In this document: positions 51,337 to 62,430 of the stretch, piece by piece
How the letters are laid out: the number at the start of each line of letters is the position of its first letter
Numbering within the stretch: position 1 is the first letter of the stretch
NCBI GenBank assembly: GCA_033725935.1
Contig: MU867094.1
Location: 124,001 to 188,000, forward strand
Direction: 5' to 3'
From: Cladorrhinum sp. PSN259
Lineage: Eukaryota; Ascomycota; Sordariomycetes; Sordariales; Podosporaceae
DNA length: 64,000 nt
The notes under the pieces: generated by a model
What the model saw: only the letters and a program-made list of their open reading frames with translations
Databases searched by the model: none
Told to the model about the DNA's origin: nothing
Made by a program: the position numbers and the translations under genes

Positions 51337-53405
51337 TTTGACGGTGTTTATTGGGTTTCTCTTAAATGGCTGAAGTGAAGAAGATATCAATTGATATTAT
51401 AACGAGCAAGACTTTTAGATTTCGATTTGAAGTGATTGTCAGTTTTGTCTGTAGTGGTTTCCCTCCAGTTCCTGTCAGATTTACAGAATATTGGATGATG
51501 GCAAAACTCTAAAAAAAAAAATGGCCAAATGTCACAAAAATTTTGCCTTATAAGAAGAAAGGAAGCAATATTGAGAAATAAACGATCAACAAGTGTCTGT
51601 TGGTGAGGACTTGATGTAAGAAGAGAGGAGTGAGAGGGTAAAAATCTCTCGACGATCTACGCTTTCTCTCTCCTCTTTTTATTTCAAAGTTTTCTAAAAC
51701 CAGGCACAGCAGAAAAATAGCAGTAATTGCCAATTGGCATTCCTTTTCTGTTTCTCTCATCCCCAGATTGAAACCAACACAGCGGGCCGTTTGAATGACC
51801 CCTCTAAGAAGATCGGTCATGTCGTCATAGCGGATACCCATAGCTTCGCTAGCGAGTGCGGCGTTTCCAGGATCTCTTTTTCAGGGACCTTGCCCTGGGC
51901 CGAAACAATGACCAACAACCCAAATTTAGCGCATTTCCAGTTGTCTTTTCCAACCCTCAGCACATGGATGCCGTTCTTGGCGATGTGTTTTTCCCACTAA
52001 CAAACAGGCTATCCCATGTCTTGGACCCTGGAAACCATTTTTTTTTTCTTGGATCACTTTGTTGTTCTCCACGATTGGAGGGCAGGAGGCATTTCCACAT
52101 CCAGTAGATCGATCCAGTTTATAAAGTGTAAGCTATCGGAAAGGGCCCCGACGGGTCAAATTTCAGGTTGGCCTCCTCCGCAGAGAAGATCAACAGTAAG
52201 CGCTTATCCCGAAATATACAAACATCTGCATCCGATCCGATATGTGGCTGGCCGGCATCCACCCATCCATCCATCTCACACATTCGTGGATGGATTGGAG
52301 AACCAATAATTAAGGCTTCGATTCATGTGCCGTGTACCCGTTGAGGGGAACACTTGGGCAGCAAATCTAAGAAACGAATCGTCTCATTCAAACTCGAGAC
52401 AAGGGAAGCTTCTCACCCGGTAACTGTCCTGAGCCGCCGTATGGGTGCCGAAGTTCTCTGCTCTGTTTCCGTGTAACCAATGGAGAATTATCCGAGTTAG
52501 GCGGCGTCAAGGTTTGACAATGATAAATGCCATGCAGTGCGAGACATAGTAAACCTATATGCAGATACCCGTCTATACGACAATAACATCTCGCAGTGGG
52601 GGTTTCCAATTCCCTCAGCTGTTTTTAATTTCCAAACGAATCTTGAATTCAAGATACCCGATCGTGGATAGGAATCTTTGTGCTTCAACTAAGTTCAAAC
52701 CTACAAGGGCGCAATACCCTTGCGAGGCGTAGCATATCTAGGATTGTGAAATATGCTCGCTTACACCTCGACCTAGGTCTGCTGTATGGCCAAGCAAGCA
52801 TGGCCTTGTTATAACTTGTTACAAAGGCCCCCAGTGCCGCATCCAGATACCTCTTATATATCCAACTGCAGTTGAGGCTGTGTAGCATCATGATCATGGG
52901 CATTTTTGACTTGACCTCTATCCACATCGACACAGTGATTGTTTTACAAATCATTATCCCACAGACACAAGAACAATAGCATAAGGGTGCAGTGTGGATA
53001 GGCCAAAATAGTCTAGCCACATTCAGGTGGTTATTGACTCTATGAAGAGCTATCTAACACATTTTCAGTTATCTCTGGTTTAGTCGACCTTTAGCAAGAA
53101 AACCGACGTCGAACAAGGAAAAAAAACAAGAAGATAGCAGACTAGAGCTAACCAGAGCTAAATGTTTCTTGTCGAGGCTGGAAGGAAGGGGAAAAAACAC
53201 CTAATAACCCCATTCGTCCACCTTCCAAACTACCAGGTACCAAACTAGGCCGTAAAAAGTCGAAAAAGAAAAAGGCCGTTAAAAAGGAAACTCCGGAGCG
53301 CCCCAGTCATGATGTGTTGTGTGTGCCGAATTATGTAAATGAGAAAAAGACCTGTTCGCTGGGCCATGAATGAAAAGAAAGTCGACGGAACCTATTGCTG
53401 CTGAC
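51337..53405. other. 2.1 kb intergenic region, no gene seen
   Basis: It lies between the HAD promoter and the DnaJ 3' end. Only short ORFs without domains are seen. A GGATGG/CCATCC imperfect inverted repeat is near 52257-52300. The last 300 bases are A-rich and probably 3' UTR of the DnaJ gene. Confidence 0.5.
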
Positions 53406-54814
53406 TTAGAGAATCTCACGCAATTTCTGCTTCTGTGCTGGCGTTAACGTCATGGGGAACTTGACGTTATATTTCACAATAAAGTTTCCGCGCTGGCCAG
53501 GCTTCTTAGAGATTGGCATGCCGAGACCTGGGTAGGAGTCGGAGCTGCCTGGCTGCGTTGGGCCGGCCTTGTCAAGATTGAGGTTCTTGCCGTCAATTGT
53601 CGTGACTGTGCGCTTCCAGCCTGTAAGTGCCTCCTTGAGATCAAGCTCGACGGTGTGGACTAGATCGTCGCCTTCGCGTACGAAAAGAGCATGTGGTTTC
53701 TGGTTAAGCGTTAGCATATTGTCTATGAAAAAAGACAAAGAATAAATCCGGGGTGTGGGATGCTTACCTCCTCAACGATGAAGACCAAATCCTGTTGACC
53801 ACCCTCTTCCTGGTCGCCAACGCCCTTGAACCGGATCTTACTGCCCTTCTTGAGGCCGGGCTTGATTGGGACCTCGAGAACCGTGTCCGTCGTAGTGCGT
53901 TTGCCGGTCTCGTCGAACATCTTGCGCTTGATCTTCATTTTCTTGGTCACGCCGTTGAAGAGGTCCTCCAGGGAAAGTGCCAGAGGTCTCTCGACTGTCG
54001 TCACCTCTGGAGTTGGCTGGCGTGCACCTCTCATGCTCTCAGAACCAAACGAGCCTCGCATCCGGGTCCTACCAGATGCTGATGATGGTGTCCCTCTTAC
54101 TCCGCTGAAGAAATCCTCAAAAGAATCGCCGCCAAGGCTGCCATCGCGGAAAGTATTCCGGAAAAGATCGTTGGGATCGGTGAAGTTGAAGCCATACGAG
54201 AAGCCCCGGGGGGTACCGCCGCCTGCCGCATTGCTGAAGAACGAAGCAAAGCCCTCAGGCATGCCACCGGCTCCTGCACCGGCGAAGGGATTCGGACCTG
54301 CTCCTGCATCGGGAGGAGGCGCTGCGCCGCCGCGGAGAAGGACTTCGAGACCGAATTGATCATACGTCTTGCGCTTCTCTGGGTCGGACAGGATCTCGTA
54401 TGCTTGAGAGCACTCCTTGAAGCGTTCGGCGGCATCCGGGTTGTCCTTGTTCTTGTCGGGGTGCCATTTTAGAGCGGCTTTCCTAAAAGAGGGGTTAGCA
54501 TTAGTCTTGTCCATGTTTGGCTTCGCGGGACGGACCCCTGTAAACAAATGAAGAGGGGGAAGAGGGGGTGGTGATGATGATGATCGTGCGAGGATATCGG
54601 GAGGAAAGATGGATTTTGTCGGCAAAGATGACGCTTTACACAACAGAATGCCTTCACCTCGCCGATTTCCCCGAATCATGACAACAACACACTGTGGAGG
54701 GGTGAATGAAGCAGGTTAAGGCGGTGAAACCTACCTGTAGGCCTTTTTGATCTCGTCTTGGGTCGCGGTGGGGCTGACGTTCAGTTGGTCGTAGAGTTTT
54801 GTCTCCTTGACCAT
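53406..54814 (-). CDS. Class B DnaJ/Hsp40 co-chaperone (Sis1/DNAJB1 type)
   Basis: Three minus-strand exons, 54735-54814, 53768-54482 and 53406-53699, give 362 residues. It stimulates Hsp70 ATPase and delivers substrates. The J domain spans about 4-70 with HPD at 34-36; the first intron (252 nt, long for this window) splits it seven residues before HPD. A Gly/Phe/Ala-rich region (about 75-170, with FSYGFNFTDPNDLFRNTF and GDSFEDFFSG) follows. Two beta-sandwich substrate-binding domains complete it: RPLALSLEDLFNGVTKKMKIKR, KKGSKIRFKGVGDQ, FIVEEKPHALFVREGDDL and DLKEALTGWKRTV. There is no zinc-finger domain, which separates it from Ydj1 types. No CaaX or signal peptide is seen, so it is cytosolic or nuclear. 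Confidence 0.94.
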
Positions 54815-56999
54815 GGTTGCGGCGTGTTACTTGTCTAGAGTCGTGTAATGTTGAAGTTGATGATGGAGGAAAGTTGAGAGAGGAGAGTGAGACGGGACAA
54901 AGGAGAAGTCGGGGGAGGTCTCCCCTGATGTGTCAGGTTGCAGTAGATGCGAGGGTTATGTCGGTTGCGGATGCGGATTGGAGAGCGTGGGTGGATGATC
55001 TAGGTGCTGCAGGTCGCTAGTTGCAGCTAGAATGGTGAGTTGTAACTCTCGAGAATGGTCGCTTATGACAACAATGCTCCAAGAGATCGCGGGGTTTCGT
55101 TCAAAGCTGCGGGAAGTGCAGGAATCGAGTCCAAGTCGCACAATTGCAGAAGAAAGAAAGTCTGAGTTGGATGAGGCTATCACAAAGGCTGCGAACTTAC
55201 AAAGAAGTAGAAGTAAAATGCAGACTGCCTTGGGGCTTGGCGAAGGTCGTGTGAGTGAGGGACGTTGTGAAGAACCTAGAACCTTCGACGGCGGGCCTAT
55301 CAGATTCCAGGAAATCCGTAGCGGCAGTGACGCAGGCCTTACGGCATTTCCTGCTTTCCCTGACGGTTCCACATAGATAACCCAACCCCTCCAACAGGAA
55401 AGCGTGATTCCAGAGCAGCCTCGTTTTTGGTACTTTCCAGAAACCCTCTCCTTCGTGCCCAGCCTCGGTTTATTTCTGGACTTCTCGAACTATCATATCC
55501 TTCTTTGTCCCTTTAAGTGTATGCCCTTATTGTTCCTACGACGGTGAGTTGATGACGAGACCGGTGATCGGAGAGCGGCAGACAACGAGTGCGGGGGTAA
55601 AACAGCGGGGGTGGCGTCGAAAAAGCACGTGCCACCCAATCATCCCACTGTCTCTGAACACTTGTCAATCATGCACGAGCCACTCATTCTTCCTCAACGC
55701 CCCATGACCAGTCCCCAAACATCAACATCAACATCAATATCACCAGCTCATCATATCCACTGATCACAATACTTGTCCACTCATAAAATCGAGCATTAAT
55801 TAAGGTAAACTTGGCGCTGTTGACTATTCTCATTCAGCCCTACACCAGTCTGGGGTACCTGACATACGTGGCGAGGACAGAAGCCCAATGTTGCCATACC
55901 ATTGAATATCCGATATCAAATCCTCAGCTTACTGGTAGCAGTAGCGAAGCTATGACTACTTTTAAGGAACGAGAATACTCTCTGGTTGCATTTAACGTTG
56001 AAGCCCTGCGTGCCATATGCTCTGATTTGCATCCTGCTGCTGGGACAGCTGCCAAGATTCAGGGGAAGGACAAGCTCAACAGTATGTAGTATCGGGCAAG
56101 GTATTTCGATGCAGGCGTTAAACTCAGATCTCTTCCTCCAGTGTTTACTATCTAATATGGCTTTCTTTGACTTTGAATATTATTGGAGATCGGACAAGGG
56201 TGCTTAAGCTACTTTGGCTAGTCTGCATCCAAACACAGACAACTCAGGTTGTGTCTGGCTTTTTCATGTAGCAGTCGTTATGAAATGAAATGAGGTGTGT
56301 GAATCCCATTCTTTTTTTGCTCAAAAAGGAGCTTTCCCTAGGATTGTTGTTTGTCCTGGCTCACTCCTTCATTGGTCGCAGTCATGTTCAAGTTGTATGT
56401 TCAGTATCTCTTCTGTTGCCTCCTATGTCTGTGAGAACTTGGAGAAAATGGTTTTCTGTTTCTTGACAAGGCGAAAATTTACGGCATGTAGTAATTTTTA
56501 AAAGGCCTTCCAGGTTAGATTGTCACATAGCCAATTCCGTTGTGTTGAGTAGGGGTCATATGCATTTACCGTCCTCAACAGCAGCAATCCCCGAGGTATT
56601 TTCCACTCATGGTGTTTCAATAGCCTGCGCACGTTGTCTGAATAGCTTCAGAGTGCTAGAACAATATAGAAAGTAATGAAGATGTTTCCCGGTAGCCGGA
56701 TTAAACAAATGCCGTTGAGCTTCTTTTGCTCCTTGAAAGTTTCTTCATGATGCTGTTGGCATCCGACCACCGTCGTTCTTTCCGTTCTGGTTACTGCCAG
56801 CATCCGCCGGCGGTGTACTGGCCAAATCCACAAATTCAAGGCATTCATTGATCCTAAAACTCAAAAGTATGTCGGTGACCTTCTCTGTTTGCAGGCTTGA
56901 TCAAGGTGACCATCGAACGATTTCCCTGCGCTGAAGTTCGACCTTGATATCTTCTCACCCATAACATCATAAAACCTCACTTCACCAGCGACCGGCAAG
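54815..56999. other. 2.2 kb divergent intergenic region
   Basis: It lies between DnaJ (-) and L43 (+) and should include both promoters. One + strand ORF (55065-55376) is listed separately as a weak candidate. The rest has short ORFs only. A GTAAAC-rich AT region precedes the L43 gene. Confidence 0.5.
55065..55376 (+). CDS. Possible small helical protein, unrecognised (weak)
   Basis: From the ATG at 55065 an open frame of 103 codons encodes a charged, helix-prone sequence (LQEIAGFRSKLREVQ, then EERKSELDEAITKAANLQRS). This differs from the Ser/Pro/Arg-rich shadow ORFs of the window. The antisense frame is also open, and I see no domain, TATA box or clear poly(A) signal. An in-frame ATG lies further upstream at 55032. 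It could be a real small protein or chance. Confidence 0.25.
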   Translation: MTTMLQEIAGFRSKLREVQESSPSRTIAEERKSELDEAITKAANLQRSRSKMQTALGLGEGRVSEGRCEEPRTFDGGPIRFQEIRSGSDAGLTAFPAFPDGST

Positions 57000-57510
57000 A
57001 TGGCCAAGCACACAAAGAGTAAGATCTTATGCTCGAATTTAGCATATTGCTATCGCAACTGACGCATCTTGCTCTCCCGCAGAGGTCGGTATCGCCGGCA
57101 AGTATGGCGTCCGCTACGGTGCCTCTCTCCGCAAGCAGCTCAAGCGGCTCGAGACTCCCCAGCACGCCAAGTACCTCTGGTAGCCCCCCCTCCCCCAATT
57201 TGCTTCGACCTCATTGCGCATCTTATGCTAACTTCCCTTTGTTCAGCGTATTCTGCGGCAAAAACACCACCAAGCGAGTCTCGACAGGCATCTGGCACTG
57301 CAAGCGATGCAACAAGACGGTTGCTGGAGGTGCTTACCATCTGCAGTAAGTCAATCCCTTTGCTAGCGACTTCAAACATCGGTTGCAGCCCGCTGATAGT
57401 TCTATTGCCCTTTCAGAACCCCAGCCGCTTCGTCTGCTCGTTCAACACTTCGTCGTCTCCGCGAGCTTCAGGAGGGACCTGCTCAGGAGAGAAAGCCAGA
57501 GCGGCAGTAG
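57000..57510 (+). CDS. rpl43: Divergent ribosomal protein L43 (eL43, L37a)
   Basis: Four exons, 57000-57018, 57083-57179, 57247-57345 and 57417-57510, give 102 residues. All junctions are in phase. eL43 is a large-subunit zinc-ribbon protein; C39, C42, C57 and C60 are present (CVFC, CKRC). MAKHTKKVGIAGKYGVRYGA and RSTLRRLREL are classical. Several normally conserved places differ from what I recall for fungal L43 (KRLETPQHAKYLC, AYHLQTPAASS), and the C-terminus has about ten extra residues (QEGPAQERKPERQ) where the family usually stops soon after RRLREL. Codon bias is weaker than in tuf1 or rps29, especially in exons 3 and 4. It may be a paralogue of a second, typical gene or a lineage variant. 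The short first exon is usual for ribosomal protein genes. Confidence 0.85.
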
Positions 57511-60085
57511 ACAATATCGGGGCTGATGGGATGACTATCAGTTGAGCATTAAGGCGTGCGTGGTATCTCGGGGCTACCTGAGCCGTCGAAATTAGTCCCA
57601 TTCTTTTATCATCTGTGAATAAAGGGGATCTTTACAACTTAGCGACTAATAATAGACAAGGCAAAGGCTTCTATCTGCATCTCTGAAATCTGGTCTACAT
57701 TTTTTAGCATACTTTGAGGTCTTGATGTCGAGACAAGTTGGCGAACCTGTTACTGTGCTCAGGGTATTCCCTGCGAACGCCATTTCCAAGCTCCTCCCCG
57801 GTAATGTGAAACAACAGTTGAGGGCGCAACCTCGGGGGTTGACCCGAGCTGCAAAGAGACAAAATACTCCAGAAATCACATCGGTCCAGATGATTGAGTA
57901 CCAATGCTTGTAGCACTGTTTCCCTTTTTAATCTCGATGAAGTATTCTCACCGGCTTGAGACCTGAACATCCCCCAAGGGTGAGGTCTAGACGGCATCTC
58001 GCTTGATGAGCAGCAAAACACACTGGCGAAAAGGGAGGTCGGCTTCTGGTGTTGAAAGTATCCTTACACGTACCATCATAACTTCACCTAAAAGCCATGG
58101 GTGTAAATTTGAGGACTTGGACGTCGTCTCGAGTATGAAATTCAGACCAGATTACAGCTTGAAGAAATCTTCTCTTCTTGGAAAGGTTATAATGGATCTT
58201 CCGAACTCAAGTGGCCAAGAAAAAGATGAACAACAAGACTGAAGGGTACGGATCTGCTTAGGTTGCAGCTTTCGTGTCCTTGATCAACTCCACGTGAACT
58301 TGAGACATTTCGGGCCAACCTTCGGAACTTCTCCACGTGTCCACGTGTACACTAGACACGATATCTTTGAGAACTGCGGGAATGGCATTTTGGACTTTCA
58401 CGGTACCAGGGTAGATATCGAGTAATGCCCGAAAGTGCATCATGTGAGGGCAATAAATCGGGATTTTGCTCGATCCTGCCAAGGCATATTCGAGGCCAAG
58501 GACGTCCGCACAGAAAGACGGGAGGAGACCGGATTTCCACTTTGAGGCATGGGAAAGTGCCGGTGCTCCTATTTTCTGATGAGCTAGAGTAAACACAGCC
58601 GGCTAGAATCGATGGACAAGCAAATGCAACTGCCGAAAAGCTCTGCCTTTTGACATGTGAGATGCCGATTCTCTGCGATCTGACAGCGAGTTGTCTCACT
58701 CAGATCGGGGTGGAGTAGGTGAATCTGGAAAGAGGGACAACGCCCAAAAGCGGAAGGACGTGTCGTGTGTATAAGTGTCTAAGTGTGTCTAACATCACAC
58801 GGCGGAAACTGGTGCGCATTCCGTTAGTCTTAACTGACCATCTCATCCCCACCGGTCCATGACTGTGGACGAGGCAACTAGCCACATAAGCCTCGGGTAC
58901 TACGGTTGTTGAAACAGCGGTTTCCTACCATCATCAAACTTAGATGGGTGGGATCTGCGGACAGAACACTCCGCGAAAGGTCATTTGATTACTCTTTTGC
59001 ATCTCAGAACCCGTCCTTGATGCGGTGGAGCACAGCCAGGTATGGAAACTGCAATACATCGCCGATCTGGCAGAAGGGATGTGGAGAGGGGAAAGCACCG
59101 GCGAGCGACAGACCTTCGTATGGATGAATCAACATCCACAGGGCTTTCGAGCCCCATTTGACAGGCAACTTCACGGTCTATCATCGGCTCAGTTCATCTT
59201 TCTATTTGGGTCATCAAATTACCTGTTTTCTGAATAGTATTGCGCCGTCAATATGCCGACTCGGAGGCGGTGTTTCGTGACCAGCCGAATGTTCCTGACA
59301 GAGATGTTCTTGCCCCTCAACTGAGCTTTGAGTGGTTGCGTCATTCTGCATGGGGATGCTCTTTCAGCCAATCATATCACCTTTTTCTTGCGGCAGTACC
59401 CATATGTTCACTGGTTGGCGGGGTTTGTTTATTTGGGGTATCCACCTATCCGTTTGCGGCTGACTGCTTTCCCCTGACGTCATATGCAAGCATGCCTTCA
59501 GTCTCACAGGAGGGGCACAAGGTGGACAAGATGAATTAAGGTAGTTCAGAATGAACAGAGACACAAATCAGAGAGAGCAGATTTGGGACAGTAGCAATGC
59601 ACTGCAATTGGTCTAATAGGAGCATTGGCTCTTGCACTTCCAGGTTGTCATCCAAGCTTCTGATCAGTACGTCCGGAAAGGCTTGAATTGAGAACGATGG
59701 AGCGGGCTGTAAACGCAATGTGGAAACCGCCAATGATCCGTTCAAGCTTTCTCTCGCCAAGTCGTTAGCCGCGTGAACCACACTTTCACACTTACCATAG
59801 TACGTACTGCGATCGGTGGCTTGACCACTGCTGAGCCTGCTGTTTACGTCATAACAAGCCCGAGCATGTGGAGAGGTGTTCGGTTGCCCCTTTCAAGCCT
59901 TCCAAGCAAACAAGGCCATCCGGTGTACGTACCTGCTGCAAGTAGCGGCTCCCTACATGCGGACTTCAACAAACGCAGGCATCAGCAGGTCCTTGGTGGG
60001 TATGGCCGGACGAAAGAGTCCTATGACGTAGGTCCTATTGAGATTCCCGTTCTCCAAAGGAAGCCAGAGACCTGTCTGGAACGTC
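57511..60085. other. 2.6 kb intergenic region, no convincing gene
   Basis: Only short ORFs. A minus-strand frame at 58258-58596 (112 codons) has a protein-like composition (for example KVQNAIPAVLKDIVSSVHV) but no recognisable domain and no clear upstream exon, so it may be a relic. The right part is the promoter of the GRG-1 homologue. Confidence 0.45.
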
Positions 60086-60092
60086 TATATAA
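60086..60092 (+). promoter_or_regulatory. TATA box of the grg-1 homologue
   Basis: TATATAA lies 134 bases before the start codon. It is followed by a long leader rich in CAA/CAAA units (60151-60225), typical of highly expressed fungal mRNAs. Confidence 0.6.
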
Positions 60093-60225
60093 TCTGCCAT
60101 CTTCTCACTCCCAGAACCAATTCTTTTTCCTCATCATCACACAATCTTCCAATCAACAAAGCAAGCAATCAAACAAACAACCAACTCTACACACCTTCAA
60201 ACCAACCAACAACCAATCAATCAAC

Positions 60226-60578
60226 ATGGAGACCATCAAGAACGCCGGCAACTACGTCGCTGACAAGGTCCAGGGTACGTCTTCACCACCATTGCCAAAA
60301 CATCTTCAACTTTCGCCTTCATTGACACTGACATAACCTCTTCACAGGCGTCTCCGACCAGGCTTCCAAGGAGACTAACAAGGAAGTCGCCAAGGACAGC
60401 AACGCTGGCGTCGGCACTCGGTAAGCTACCTGCCTTTACTTTGGCCTGTCCGCCCTTATCTTCAGTCACTAACTTCCTCCACAGTCTTCAGGCCGCCGGT
60501 GACGCTGTCTCCGACAAGGCTTCTGAGCATAAGCACGATGCTTCCGCTGAGGTCAACAAGCAGAAGGTCACCCACTAA
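60226..60578 (+). CDS. grg-1: GRG-1/CCG-1-type glucose-repressible, clock-controlled small protein
   Basis: Three exons, 60226-60274, 60348-60420 and 60485-60578, give 71 residues. It matches the Neurospora GRG-1/CCG-1 family by length and sequence: METIKNAGNYVADKVQG, QASKETNKEVAKDSNAG, and a Lys/His/Asp-rich end (SEHKHDASAEVNKQKVTH). The protein is hydrophilic and probably disordered, recalling LEA-type stress proteins. In Neurospora the gene is strongly induced by glucose starvation and stress and is clock-controlled; its molecular function is unknown. A TATA box and CAA-rich leader precede it, and codons are strongly biased, fitting very high expression. Regulation here is inferred from the family. 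Confidence 0.92.
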
Positions 60579-61407
60579 GTGCCTTTCACGACAACAATCG
60601 ACTTCTCTCGTCGTCACACCATCATGACTTTGAACCAATGCTTCTATTCGGGTTGGGACAATTTTGATGAATATGGATTGGCTTGGGTGAAGGAGATTTG
60701 AGGAGTGGGCGCGTTTTTCCTACAATTCTTCCTACTTGGGGACCGGTTCTGGGCCATGGATTAGTATTAATACCCGGCACTGGCTAGGATCAGCTAGATA
60801 GCCAACAATTAACGGTTTTAAACCCATTAGTGTTTTCTTTGCATTGTGACTGTGTGACTGCTATATTCGTTTGGTTAATGGATATCGGAAAACAATCTAG
60901 GTTGTCCATGTATCAATTTGCGCTTGCATCTGCCTTTGCTGACTTTAACCTTTGTGAACTTAAGCTTCATTATGTTCTGGTTTTCAGGAAAACTATCTAT
61001 CAATATATGTCTCGGTACCAGGTTCCGAGGGCTGACTCTGGGGACATACTGGAGAGAATTCAGCGTCTCAGCCAATCAAATCGCAGTGTTCACATGGTGG
61101 TTTCCCCAGATCTGAGACCCACTCAGGGTCCGCGATGTGTGGGCAGCAACAAACCCAATTCCCCCTGCCGGTCATGGTGTGACAAGGCAGCTTCACAGCT
61201 GGGGTTTAGTCTTGGCAAAACGATAGCTCCAGACCGCTTGCTTGCCACAACGTCAGCAAATTTCCACCCAAAAATCGGCCACAACAAAAGTTCTCCATTT
61301 GTTGGGCGCGTTTTCCCCTCTTTTTTTTTTATTTTATCAACAACATCTTTTTGTGTATATACGCACGCGTAACGATCATAAGGACAAACCAAATATAAAC
61401 AAGAACA
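60579..61407. other. Intergenic region, grg-1 3' end and EBP promoter
   Basis: About 830 bases. A 180-codon open frame (60830-61372) runs through it into a poly-T/pyrimidine leader. Its product shows no domain and it covers the EBP promoter and 5' UTR, so it is probably spurious. Confidence 0.5.
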
Positions 61408-62430
61408 ATGGCATTCAAGAAAAGTGCTTCCCCGTCGCCATCGACGTGGGACCTGATCGACCAGACAACAATCATTTCGCTATTCTCGACGGTAGCGATT
61501 CTAGGCGCCGCGTGGGGCCTGTCAAAGGTGGTGCTGGACAAGCACACCTCCAACAGGTCTAGGTTGCTGTTCATCTGGCACGCGTTCGATGCCCTCATTC
61601 ACTTTGTGCTCGAAGGGAGCTTTGTTTACCACTGTTTGTTTTCTTCCACCGAGGTCAGGAACGTGAAGGGGCTGGATTACTGGCCTGATCCCGAGGGGTT
61701 CCTGGGTAGGGGGTTAGGGAATGGAAGGGGTCGGTGGGTGAGGGTTGGCGGTGCGCAGGCCGGTGGGGAGAACGTGATGGCCAAGTTGTGGATGGTTTAT
61801 GCCAAGGCTGATCGGAGGTGGGCTGGAGTTGATTTGGTATGTATTATTTTTCTTTTTGTCTCTTCTGGTTGTGAGGTGTGAAATTAAGGGGGAGAAATGT
61901 AAAAGTTTGTTGAGACTGAAATACCGTGGCTGACTATGAAAATAACAGACCGTTCTCAGCATTGAGATTATTACTGTTGTCTTTGCTGGAGCCATGGCTG
62001 TTTTGGTTTGTTATGATATTGCAAAGAGGAACCCGAGAAAGAACTTGGTCATGATTATTTTGGCGACCGCTGAGATTTATGGCGGTATGCTATCTTCTGT
62101 TTTACCTTTTAGATGTGTGATGCGCTGACATTTGATGATGATCTAGGATACATGACTTTTATGCCTGAGTGGTTGAGCGGGAGCAACAACCTTGACACCA
62201 GCAACTTCATGTACACTTATATCTTCCTTGCCTTCTTCAACGGCTTGTGGGTTGTCATTCCGGCTTATGCCATCTATGTTGCGTCGCAGGATATTCTTAA
62301 CGCCTATAAGGCGCGGGATGCCTGGTATGGAGGCAAGTCTGCTTCTCGGAGGGATAAGGCTGAGCGGGATTCGGATGCGGCTAGCATTACCAGCTCCGTC
62401 AAGGAGAAGAGAAGCCGCAAGGAGAAATAG
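61408..62430 (+). CDS. EBP-like (emopamil-binding, EXPERA) membrane protein
   Basis: Three exons, 61408-61836, 61949-62084 and 62147-62430, give 282 residues. It fits the EXPERA/EBP family, whose animal and plant members are sterol delta8-delta7 isomerases of the ER. At least four membrane segments are seen (about 22-42, 55-75, TVLSIEIITVVFAGAMAVLVCYD, and FMYTYIFLAFFNGLWVVIPAYAIYV). The family residues include HAFDALIHFVLEGSFVYHC (His and Glu in membrane helices), an acidic WMVYAKADRRW and the late FNGLWVVIP. The tail is charged and disordered, ending KRSRKEK, a possible ER-retention lysine motif. Fungal ergosterol synthesis uses the unrelated ERG2 isomerase, so this protein may act on another sterol or have a binding role; this is inference. 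Confidence 0.9.

Noticed and set aside
60830..61372. 180-codon + strand ORF before the EBP gene
   Set aside because: It covers the promoter and leader of the EBP gene, includes a poly-T tract read as Phe, and has no domain.
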